Below, in pieces: positions 31,780 through 41,119 of a stretch of 64,000 bases of DNA. Position 1 is the stretch's first letter. Each line of letters opens with the position of its first letter. This DNA comes from Deroplatys truncata (Eukaryota; Arthropoda; Insecta; Mantodea; Mantidae). A program made the translations under genes and the position numbers. The stretch spans positions 200,856,007 through 200,920,006 of the forward strand of contig CM060975.1 of the NCBI GenBank assembly GCA_030765065.1, read 5' to 3'. Below the pieces are notes generated by a model that saw only the letters and a program-made list of their open reading frames with translations, had not been told where the DNA came from and ran no database searches.

Positions 31780-32645
31780 ATTGGTGATTAACTTTCTCTA
31801 CTAAGTACATAGTATCAGAGAGGGTATTACATTCCACCCATAACTTCGATACCGACATACGTGTTTATATACATACCCGAAATATATGTTTTGAGGTCCC
31901 CGAATAAAAATAAAGCATTTTTAGAAAAAGATCCGGGTAGGTAGGTAGGTAGCATACCTCAAAAACAAAAAGGATAAATACTAAACTTGGTATTTAGGTT
32001 CAGTACCTTCCAAAGATGCTACACGAAAATTGTTGTGGAAATCCACCACACTAAACTACTTTTTACATGGAACATTTTTCGAATTTTATTATTTTCTAAA
32101 AAATTTTGATTAAAATGTCACATAATTATAGACATATACATTACAAATCAAATGTATATCTTGAATTTTCTGGGAATAGCCCGTGAATCCGCTTTTTTCG
32201 GAAGAGATTTTGTATAATCTTGCATAACTGGTAAATGTTAAGCGATAGACCAAAACGTACTACACAAGAAATGTAGATCTCTTTAAAAACGCACAAACTA
32301 TTTCAAATAAACCTTTTTGTGGCATGAGCCATTTCCTATAACCGTTATTAACGGTTCGAATTGTTCAATACTTTGTGATTCTTTTCAAGTCCTTTTGATG
32401 TTATTATTTTTCAAATTGCATTCGAAGGACATGAATTTTAAGGCCAGTACATAGCGTCCAGTTCTTAAGCAATCGCTATGCTACTCTATTTATATCTATA
32501 AAGAAATCTGTAATGCAGCTATTTTCGGAAAATTTTATCACTATTAAAATGAAGATAGAAAAATAAAAATTCTTAAGAGCAATTTGTATACCCACTAATA
32601 AGCACTAGAGGGAGAGAAAGTCGTGTGAATGTAACATATCAGATT
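31780..32645 (-). repeat. HLE-1 repeat, form b, reverse
   Basis: From AACTTTCTCTACTAAGTAC to GTGTGAATGTAACATATCAGA. The microsatellite is replaced by GTAGGTAGGTAG (31937-31949). The form-b half contains CAGTACATAGCGTCCAGTTC. Confidence 0.8.
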
Positions 32646-32833
32646 TTTAAAATTCTGTCTTATCGCTTTAGCTTACTATAACCGTCTTATAGCTACAACG
32701 AATGTGTAAATGTGCAATGGAAGCTTATCTTAATTAACAGAAAGTAGACAGAGGTATAAACTTTTGTAAGAATAAATAAGTGCGAAGGCTTTCACAGCCG
32801 GAGTTAATCCATAAAATATTAAAATCTTCCCGA

Positions 32834-33107
32834 AAAATTAAATTGAGTTTTATTTATGGACGCTCTTTAACTGCTATGGTTCTTAGCGTCCCATTCTATA
32901 TTGGGCGTGAAAGACCGGACATTTTGCTCAAAGGTTTCTATCAGGCTTGAGGTTCTTTTACATCCCGTAAATCTACGACACGAATCACTTCCCTTCCGAA
33001 GGAAGCCATGCCAAGGATTTTTACGCCCGAAAAAAATCCATCGCCCTCCGCCGGGTTTGAACCCGCGACTAATCTTCCGGACTGGTAGGCCGTGGTCTAA
33101 GGGGTCG
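32834..33107 (-). repeat. SINE-B, reverse
   Basis: From the 3' tail (AAATTAAATTGAGTTTTATT) to the tRNA-like head (CCGCCGGGTTTGAACCCGCG as the reverse of the B box). It meets a plus-strand SINE-B piece head-on at about 33103. Confidence 0.8.
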
Positions 33108-33286
33108 TCCTGCGTAGTGTAGTGGTTACCATGCTTGTATCGTAGATTTACGGCACGTAAAAGAACCTCAAGCCTGATAAAGAGGCCTCAGCAAAATTAT
33201 TGGTCTTCCACGCCCAATATAGAATTGGACGCTAAGGACCATAGCAGTGTTAAAGAGCGTCCATAAATAAAACTCAATTTAATTTC
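33103..33286 (+). repeat. SINE-B, forward, internally deleted
   Basis: The tRNA-like A-box part (GTCGTCCTGCGTAGTGTAGTG, GGTTACCATGCTTG) jumps directly to TATCGTAGATTTACGGCACG. The B box and part of the body are missing. The 3' tail ACTCAATTTAATTT is kept. Confidence 0.8.
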
Positions 33287-33314
33287 TGGTCTAAGGGTAA
33301 AATTATTTGCTCCC

Positions 33315-33349
33315 GACGTTTCGGTCAACCCTTTGGTTGCCATCTTCAA
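33315..33349 (-). ncRNA. hammerhead-ribozyme-like motif of the second PLE
   Basis: Minus strand: TTGAAGA (one change from CUGANGA in the first base), stem GGCAACC/GGTTGACC with one bulged A, then GAAA and CGTC with the palindrome ACGT. The shared layout with the motif at 6138-6172, despite different stem sequences, shows compensatory conservation of the fold. Confidence 0.6.
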
Positions 33350-33500
33350 GAGGGTAACATCCTGGACAGCTTAACGACAGCCGAACACCAGGAAGAAACG
33401 GCCATCCAACGCGGAAGTTTTAATATTTTATCGATTTTGTAAGAATAGTTTGTAGAGAGTGAGTAAAGAGAACCATGTGAATGTAACACATCAGATTTAT

Positions 33501-33879
33501 TTAGGATTCAGAAACCCTCAATCGGGTTGCTCTCCATATCGGGGGAGGTTTTGGAAGACGTAAGTTCCTTTACAAAGTATTAAAAACTGCTAAGTGTCCT
33601 TTTCTTTAAGCTATTAAAGATATTTGCTTTCCTAGCCACACATTTAAAAAGTTGAGGAGGGGGACCGGAAGTTCCGTGCAGCTGTTGTTTAGGAGCTTAC
33701 ATTTACATTCCCAAAACTGGTCCAGCAGCAGGACATCCTCACCCCCCCCTCGCTCGTACTTCACCGCTAGGCACGCGAACAAGCCACAACTCAGATTAAA
33801 GTTAATGACAAAACACGCTCGCTACAAACCGTAAGAAAAGGACCATAAACATACCGGGCTCTACAGACACGTGCGGTGT
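33501..33879. other. no recognised gene
   Basis: Short open frames only; no recurring repeat found. Confidence 0.5.
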
Positions 33880-35425
33880 CCTTAACGGCAGTTCTTCCTG
33901 ACTGTTGGTTCCTCGAGAGGCGCCGCAATTGCCTTCAGATATGTCAACTGATATTTAACTCCTCGCAACAGAAACGTAGATGATAAAGCATGAGGAAGGA
34001 GTTGTATTGTATTTCGAATGTTGGGGAGCCGAACTTGAAGTAGTTGCAACCGCACGTATGGTAAAAGGTTTCCGGTAGCCTTTGCCCCAAGTTTAAAAAT
34101 ATTAACTTTGTAATTTGACTGTTTCTTTAAATGTTATATATTTATGTTTGCCTCGGCTGCGTCAGTATTATTGTTAGAGACATGAATTTCTTTGCAGAGA
34201 GTGGTGCGGCTAAGAATGTAGACTTACACAGATTATAATTTTTACTTCACTCCTTTTATTAATTCTTGACACGATTTAAATAACACTTCACTGATATAGA
34301 GAGCTGTGAGATTATTTATTAATTACTTGCACTTTTTAATACGTAAACTATTTTTGTCTCACACTGAATATGTATTAAACTTCTCGAGGACGCGTCTCGC
34401 CTCCGGTTAGGAACGCTGTCTGCTATGAACTTACTTCTGAATTTGTAAATTTTGCTCCATTTCAGTTTTTAATTGGCTAATCCTACTCCAATAGGATACT
34501 TTTATTTTTAACTTAAGCTTTTTTTTTCTGGTTGTTGATTGGCTATTTATAAACTGTTTTAAAAATTACATTATTGCTGCTCCAAGAATTACCAGTAGCA
34601 TTATTAAACTTTCTAATTCATTATTGCCTCAATGTTACCTCATTAGCAACTTTTAACCTATTATTCTCACAGCTCCTACATTATTAAATTCGTAATCAAT
34701 TCACGTAACATTATTGAACATGTACATAATATAAACATTAATACTATGACTGTTACATGCATTTTATATATTATATAGATATTGCTTTAAGGCGGGCTTT
34801 TATTGAATTTATATATTATATAATTAGACTGAAATCATTTAAGTGTTAAAAATACTCCCGCAAGGAATGTTCAGCTATTGAAAGAATTTGCCTTGAAAAA
34901 TATAGTAAAGAGAAATGAAAGAGAGCGAGAGCTTTTACCATTGTACAGACATATGAAATTTTCCCATCATCTCTCATATGCTACAGTAGATTAGGTGCGG
35001 TTGAGGATTCCGGTACGGAAGCAATAGGTGGTGTGTTGTATAGGTCACGCCATGGATTTTGGCGTGTGAAAACTTTAATGGAAAGCTACGATGCGAGTCA
35101 TTTACCTTATAGATGTATGACACATACGGGGCCGCAGCTCGAAGAATGGTGCAAGTTGAGACGGGAGTTGTATACAGTGAAAGGAACTGGACAGAAGAAA
35201 CCGCGTGCTGCTTGCAAGGGAGGTGTTGAAACATAAGAGGGCTGGCTGACTGGACTACCCTAAAGGTCATACGCCAATATCCCTGTCGAGACCTATATCT
35301 ACTGTATCTTCGGAAGGAAGGGGGTGAAGCAAAGGAATAGAGGGCGACCTGATCCGGGGTGGCGGCAGGATTGGACGCAGCCGGGGTCCCTAACGACTCC
35401 TGGGTTTTCCAAACACGTACGTGTG
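33880..35425 (+). repeat. repeat R, copy 1, split by a gypsy LTR
   Basis: Matches copy 2 at 36597-37960 in order: GTTGGTTCCTCGAGAGGCGCCGC, TCAACTGATATTT, AATGTTCAGCTATTGAAAG, CCTTGAAAAATATA, ATGCTACAGTAGATTAGG, GGAAGGAAGGGGGTGA and GGCGACCTGATCCGGGGTGG. An about 0.9-kb LTR interrupts it. This copy has about 300 bp (35000-35310) not seen in copy 2. The reverse-strand frame over it (34974-35447) has no recognisable domain. The nature of R is unknown. Confidence 0.65.
33990..34868 (-). mobile_element. solo LTR-like copy of the 7.3-kb gypsy LTR family
   Basis: On the reverse strand it starts TTGCGGGAGTATTTTTAAC and shares ordered blocks with 7338-8235: AGTCTAATTATA, AGCCCGCCTTAAAGCAATA, TAGGAGCTGTGAGAATA, TAGGATTAGCCAAT and ACTGACGCAGCCGAG. 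No coding region is attached. The left border is approximate. It sits inside repeat R. It is diverged and old. Confidence 0.65.
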
Positions 35426-35429
35426 TCTT

Positions 35430-36148
35430 TAAGGGGATGCGTTGCACTCACATACTTTCTCTACTCTTTTACGATTATTTTTTACAAACGCTTATTCTCC
35501 ATCTACTTCATGTTAATCGAGATGAACATTTGCAGAAACTATCTTATTGCTTATTTTCTTGTAGGTGCAAGGGGAATACGAGGCTTTAAGCGATTGTCAA
35601 ATCTTTTAAGAGCTAGTTGCTATGTGGCATTTTATTCTGTTTGTATTACCAGGACATAAAAAAATAAATAAATAAAAAAGCTAATAACATATTGCCAATT
35701 GAGAAAAAGGAGTAAGTATTGGAAAATTCAAACAAATAACAAGGAATATCTCGGAAATGGTTCACTCCACACACACAAAAATGTATACGACATAAATTGT
35801 GTTTAAAGGAGACCTACATTTTTTGTGTAGTAAACATTTGTCTATCTCTTACGTTTATCAGTTATGAGAAAGCATTCTGAGTGAAGAGTGCTTTTGGGGA
35901 CTTTCCCAGAAAATTCAAGATATATATTTCATTTACCATGAAAATATCTTAAACGTAAGATATTTTAATCAAAATCGTTAGCCATGTTTGAGAAAAGTAA
36001 TTTTTTCTAAAAATGTTCCATGTAAAGGGTAGTGTCTGGGGTAGGGGAATTTTTTTGAAAATTTTCGTGTCGCATCCTTGGAAGGTAGGAAATTAAAGTA
36101 CCAAGTTTGGTATTTATCCGACTTTTCGTTTTTGAGCTGTGCTGTTCA

Positions 36149-36182
<34 letters not shown>

Positions 36183-36290
36183 CATGTTTCCAAAAATTCT
36201 TTATTTCTATTCAGCGCACCTCAAAACATGTATTTCCGGTGAAATCTCGATATCAAATTTTTGGTTGGAATGCAATACTTCCCATAATGA
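35430..36290 (+). repeat. HLE-1 repeat, 3'-clipped
   Basis: Starts GGATGCGTTGCACTCACATA and ACTTTCTCTACT. The CA tract is at 36149-36178. It ends at AATGCAATACTTCCC without the terminal hairpin. 36291-36596 shows no gene. Confidence 0.8.
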
Positions 36291-36740
36291 AAACATAAAA
36301 ATGGATTTTGAGCATAAAAAAATAAGGTTTTAGTTTTTTGCATTAAGAACATTTTGATCTCTCCTGTTTAAGAAACCAGTAAAACTAGACTATTACGACA
36401 TTTCAAACACAAATTTTAAAAATTGTGGTGCAAGGGTCTTTTTATGTAAATCTAAATTTGTTAATTAATATATTCATAAAATGTAAATCAGGCATCATAG
36501 AAACCTAAAAATTTGCAGATGATATTATTAGTCAGATAAAACATTCATTCAAATTTGGTGAGTCTAGCTTTATATATAAAGAAGTAGTGATTTCAGCAGT
36601 GTCCGCTTAACGTTCGTTCTGATTGTTGGTTCCTTGGGAGATGCCGCAACTGGCTACAGTGAAATCAACTGATACTCCTCGAAAAGCAACGTAGCAATGT
36701 TCAGCTTTTCAAAGATTGTCTTGAAAAATATTACACAGAA

Positions 36741-37620
36741 CGTATCTTTATTGGTGTCATATATTTGGGGACGTGTTCTTGACATCAAAACAGTAAAAAA
36801 AAAAGTTCATATGAACATGGGTCTGAAAATCATTCATTTCGGAGTTACAATACAAAATCGAGAGTTACAATAATTGCCCGAAGTGGCTTCCTCTTGCTTC
36901 GATGCATGCAGTAAGCCTGTGTTCCATGCTCTGGCGTACTCTGTTGAAAATTTCTGGTGTGTTTCGTATATGGGCAAATCCAGTTTGGATATGTCCTTTC
37001 AAAATGTCAACATCAGGTACAGGAGTCGCATAAACCAAGGACTTCAAATATCCCCAGTGGAAGAAATTCATTGGATTCAAATCAGGCGATCGAGCAGGCC
37101 ATGCAATGGGTCCCCCTCGACCAATCCATCTTTGCGGAAATCGATAATTGAAAAATTTAGAAACTATCATATTGAAATGAGCTGGAGCACCATCGTATAA
37201 AAACCACATTCTTTGGATGACGTCCAGAGGCACATTATCAGTTAAGTGATGCAACTCATTTCTGAGAAATTAGAGATAGGTTTATTCAGACACGGAGTAA
37301 AGAAGTAGGGACCAATAAGGTGATCATGAATGATTCCATCCCAAACATTGAGAGAGAACCTCTGTTGATGATTGTCCTGTCGTACTTCATTAGGATTTTC
37401 AAATGCCCAGTTATGGGTGTTATGGAAATTGCAGATGCCGTCACGAGTAAAACCAGCCTTATCCGTGAATAAGATACAGGCTAGGAAATTGATGAACACA
37501 GCGCACTGTTGTAACATGCATTGACGGAAACGTCTTCTTGACTCTAAGTCCGCCTCACTTTTTTAACTGTTTTGATGTCAGGAACACGTCCCCCAAATAT
37601 ATGACACCAATAAAGATACG
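36741..37620 (-). mobile_element. internally deleted DD41D mariner with 56-bp inverted repeats
   Basis: The ends are long inverted repeats (about 36741-36796 and 37563-37620). They start CGTATCTTTATTGGTGTCAT at both ends and differ by about one substitution and one indel. Between them is the C-terminal two-thirds of a transposase on the minus strand. The N-terminal DNA-binding domain is absent. The 880-bp size and preserved ends suggest a deletion derivative that may have been mobilised by a full-length relative. No target duplication was clear. Confidence 0.85.
36865..37517 (-). pseudogene. mariner-like transposase, C-terminal part (DD41D type, last Asp lost)
   Basis: Two overlapping minus-strand frames. 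The first (37517-37242) has ILFTDKAGFTRDGICNFHN, which carries the first aspartate, and NPNEVRQDNHQQRFSLNVW. The second (37254-36865) has MWFLYDGAPAHFNMIVSKFF, which carries the second aspartate, then RWIGRGGPIAWPARSPDL, NPMNFFHWGYLKSLVYA and a C-terminal RQSMEHRLTACIEARGSHF. Relatives read PLDFF where this has PMNFF, so the third catalytic aspartate is replaced by asparagine, 41 residues after the second by my count. The frame shifts near 37250 and the N-terminal helix-turn-helix is missing, so it cannot be active. Confidence 0.85.
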
Positions 37621-37625
37621 CCATG

Positions 37626-37661
<36 letters not shown>

Positions 37662-37979
37662 CTTTAGTATTTACTATTGTAAAGACGCATGAAATCTCCA
37701 CCACGTCTCCCCAGTACCTATCATATGCTAGAGTAAAGTAGATTAGGACATAGGAAGTATTTGTACCTATTAACCTCCGGGAGGAAGGGGCTGACACAAA
37801 GGACACAGGCCGACCTGATCCAAGGTGGCAGAATTGGACGCAGGCGGGACCCAAACCTCCCACCCCAAGGAGAGGATTCGCTGGGATTCGTAAAACACCG
37901 GACGCCAAGACAGTTATTCAAACCAAATTCCATCGCCACACACCTAACTACTGTCTACTCACCTGATCTTTGACCCTGA

Positions 37980-38340
37980 AACAAAGAAATGAAATGAAAG
38001 GAAAGGAAATAAGGAACAGGAATGTTCATAACATTACAGAAACCACCACAGCATTCGCCTACTGACCTAAGAACCCCCGAGAGTCGCCGGTCCAACGGAA
38101 ATCGAACCCGGGACCTCCTGGGGGGTATTTCATTGCCCTCTCTGGGCAGCTCCAGTAGTGGAACGGGTCTTCGAGCCAGGAGGTGTTAGGAATTTCGCGG
38201 GTCTCTGCAGCGTAACTACCTGCGGCTTATTGCCTCCTGTTGTTCCTTCCCTTCATCCTTTTCCTTCTGGGGGATGGTAGCCGAAATAGTTCTGACGCAG
38301 CATGCTGTGCACAAGGTGTCCCCCTCCACTGTATATTATG
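37980..38340 (-). repeat. tRNA-derived SINE-like repeat, reverse (tentative)
   Basis: GGAAATCGAACCCGGGACCTCC (38096-38117) is the reverse complement of a B box (GGTTCGATTT) in a tRNA-like arm. The sequence beside it (TCGAGCCAGGAGGTGTTAGG) has the GC-richer look of the other SINEs here. I found no second copy in the window, so family and borders are uncertain. Confidence 0.4.
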
Positions 38341-38461
38341 TGTATGTGTGTTAAATATTGAATTAATTTAAATAATCCTAGTTCCTGGTACTTCAAAGCA
38401 TCTCTGTTATGTGCATGCAAAATTTGAGCCGATTGGTCAACTCAAAACTGAGAAAAAGGAA

Positions 38462-39862
38462 CATTCCTATGATAAACATCTGTGACACATTTACATGACT
38501 TTCTCTACCCTGTATCTTATTAGTGAATACACAAACTATTCTTACTAAAGTTTATTTTTCTATCTGCTACATTTTAATTCAAATACATCTTAACAGAAAT
38601 GGCTACATTACACATTTCGTTATAGATACAAAGAGAACAGCGTTAGCTAAATGTATAAAAACTGGACGCCATATGCTGGCTTTAAAATTCCATACTCTTT
38701 CCATGCAAACACGAGAAACAACTGAAAATCCATGGAACTTGAAACGAATAAGTATTGAATAAATCGAACCTTTTATAATGGATATCAAAGAAACAGCTTA
38801 TGCCGCAAAAAATATTTATGTGGAGCATTCCATTCTCTGCATGTCCAGGACATAAAAAAAAGAATAACGTATTCCATTTGAGAAAAGTATAAGTATTGGA
38901 AAATTCAAACTAATAACAAGGAATATCTCGGAAACGGGTCACTCTACAAAAAACTGTATAGCACATTAATTGTGTGTTTTAACCAAATCTACATTTTGTA
39001 TGTAGAAAAACTTTGTCTATCTCTTACGGTTTATCAGTTATGCAAAATTCATTCAGAATGAACACGACTTTTGAGGACATTTCCAGAAAAGTCAAGATAT
39101 ACATTTCATTTGCCATGAAAGTATCTTAAACATATGATATGTCAATCAAAATCATTAGAGCCATGTTTGAAAAATGCAAAAGTTTCGAAAAATGTTCCAT
39201 GTTAAGGGCAGTCCAGGGTGGGAGGATTTCCTTGAAAATCTTCGTGTCTCATCTTTGAAAGATACTGAACCAAAATATCAAGTTTTGTATTTATCCAACT
39301 TTTCGTTTTTGAGTTATGCTGTTCAGTCACACAGACAAACACACGGACCATTTTCTAAAAATGCTTTATTGTATTTGCGGTGAAACCTCGATATCAATTT
39401 TTTCTGTAGAATGCAATACTTCCCCTTCTTACTGTACGTATTAGAGAAAATAATTGTTTGAAATAAGTTGTGTGTTTTAAAGAGATCTACATTTCTTGTG
39501 TGGTACGTTTTCATCTATCGCTTAACGTTTACCAATTATACAGGATTATACAAAATTCCTTCCGAATGAAGAAGACTTCCTAGACAATCCCCAGAAAATT
39601 CAAGACATACACCTTATTTGTAATGTAAATATCTTTGATATATGGTATTTTAATCAAAATCGTTAGCCATTTTTTAGAAAATGGACATTTTCGAAAACTG
39701 TCTCATGTAAAGGGTAGTCTACGGTGGAGGGATTTTCTTGAAAATTTTTGTGTTGCATTTTTAGAAGGTACTAAACCTAAATACCAAGTTTGGTATTTAT
39801 TCGACTTTTTGTTTTTTAATTATGCTTTCACAAACACACTGACACACGCGGACCACCTTCTA
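38462..39862 (+). repeat. HLE-1 form b, split by a nested HLE-1 copy
   Basis: The form-b 5' part (38462-38818, CTGTGACACATTTACATGAC to TATGCCGCAAAAAATATTTA) resumes at 39452 (TTGTTTGAAATAAGTTGTGT) and runs to the microsatellite (about 39833-39850). It is then cut at TTCTAAAAA by yet another copy starting at 39863. The nested copy is at 38819-39451. Confidence 0.75.
38819..39451 (+). repeat. HLE-1 repeat, 5'-truncated, nested
   Basis: Starts TGTGGAGCATTCCATTCTC, well inside the family sequence. It ends TACGTATTAGAGAAAATAA. The missing 5' end shows that some insertions are 5'-truncated. Confidence 0.75.
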
Positions 39863-40355
39863 AAAATCTGATGTTACACTCACATGACTTTCTCTATTCT
39901 TGTACAAACCATTTTTACAAACGCAAATATCCATCTACTTCATGTTAATAAAGATAAACCTTTGCATAAACTACCTTATGGCTAATTTTTTGTAGGTGCA
40001 AGGGGAATATGGTAGGCTTTAAGCGACAGTCAAATCTCTTAAAGAGCTGGTTGCTATGTGGAGCATGTCCACATAGAAACATAGAAAAACCAATAACGAA
40101 TTCCCATTCGAGAAAAAAGTATAAGTATTGGAATATCCAAACAAATTAATAGGAATATGTCAGAAATGGTTCACTCTACAAAACAAAACAAAACAAACAA
40201 ACAAAATGTGTAGGACATAAGTTGTGTTTTTACCAGATCTACATTTTCTGTGTAAAAAAATTGTCTATCTTTTACGGTTTACCAGTTATGCAAATGCCAT
40301 TCAGAAAGAAGAGGACTTTTGGGGACATTCCTAGAAAATTCAAGATATACATTTC

Positions 40356-40364
40356 TTTTTCATG
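40356..40364. repeat. 9-bp target-site duplication, left side of LINE
   Basis: TTTTTCATG, repeated at 46786-46794. Confidence 0.8.
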
Positions 40365-40676
40365 TCCCTCCACCAGGGGCTCACCTTATGTGGGTACGGG
40401 TTTGGCGTACCCGGGGGTCCCCGAACCACTCATCGCCATATTCATCCCTTCATCCCCGTCCGGTCGAGGTGGGTTCGTTCTCGTTACCAGGGGACTCAAG
40501 GTAGGCTCTCGTGCGTTCTGTGCATTTCATTCCATGACGCCCTCGCCATCGTTTCTTTATTCTCTCTTCTCTTTATACACATTTCGCCCCACTCCATTCA
40601 TTCACACATCTATTTTTCTTCTTCGCCGGCCTACCTTGCGTGCGAAACGCCCACACAGTTTTATTTATTTTACATT

Positions 40677-41111
40677 TTATTTTAATCCTCCGTGGACACA
40701 GCCTGACGGATACCCGCGCACTGGGTGAGCAGCTGGGTGAGTGGGTAATGTCGTCATCCCCACCACCTGGGTCGTCATGTAGGGTATGTGTTCGTATCCG
40801 CTGTTCAACTGCAGTTCCGCGGGGGGGCCATTGCATGAGCTGCTGACTTCTGACGGCGATTGGGTCCCTCTGTCTATGTTCTGGGAGGTGTGAACCTGGG
40901 ATGAGTCTGGTATAGATAGGCCACTCACCGAAGCCGGGGTAACGCAGTCAGAGTCCGAGGTCGGAGACGGTTGCAATGGTGGAGGATTTCTTTCGCTGTG
41001 GAGCACCCTTTCTCCATTACTCACAACAAGCGCCGAAAAGTCTATGTAACAGAAGTAGCACCGGCGACATCTGGTTGTTACTGGGTCATTTGACGTACAG
41101 AAGAAGGACAA
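40677..41111 (-). other. possible inverted ORF1 N-terminal segment
   Basis: The minus strand has a 144-codon open frame with a cysteine-rich start (CRRCYFCYIDFSALVVSNGE) followed by a proline- and serine-rich stretch (PPPLQPSPTSDSDCVTPASV). Its composition looks like the N-terminus of a LINE ORF1, while the plus strand here is uninformative. ORF1 coding on the plus strand picks up at about 41120. An inversion inside the LINE would explain this. It could also be a chance open frame in GC-rich DNA. Confidence 0.4.
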
Positions 41112-41119
41112 TGTTTTGA

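Larger units (their letters stand above)
32762..33447 (-). mobile_element. Penelope-like element 3' end with 13-bp target duplication
   Basis: TTTTGTAAGAATA occurs at 32762-32774 and 33435-33447 and brackets the insertion. On the minus strand the body carries a hammerhead-like motif (33315-33349) and ends with CCGGCTGTGAAAGCCTTCGC (32779-32798), closely related to the tail of the PLE at 4.6 kb. No coding sequence is left, so it is a strongly 5'-truncated copy. Two SINE-B pieces (32834-33286) interrupt it just downstream of the ribozyme motif. Both PLE insertions in the window have 13-bp duplications. Confidence 0.8.
32690..33500 (-). repeat. HLE-1 5'-end piece, reverse, split by a PLE
   Basis: 32690-32774 (TAATTAACAGAAAGTAGACAG) continues at 33435-33500 (TTTGTAGAGAGTGAGTAAAG, then GAATGTAACACATCAGATTT). 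The Penelope-like insertion lies between. Confidence 0.7.
36597..37960 (+). repeat. repeat R, copy 2, split by a mariner derivative
   Basis: Blocks shared with copy 1: TGATTGTTGGTTCCTTGGGAG, CAATGTTCAGCTTTTCAAAG, TCTTGAAAAATATTAC, TATCATATGCTAGAGTAAAG and GGCCGACCTGATCCAAGGTGG. A GA microsatellite (37628-37659) lies where copy 1 has a GAGAGCGAGAG run. Confidence 0.65.

Noticed and set aside
34974-35447. 157-codon reverse-strand frame over repeat R
   Set aside because: No recognisable domain. The equivalent region of the second R copy does not keep the frame.
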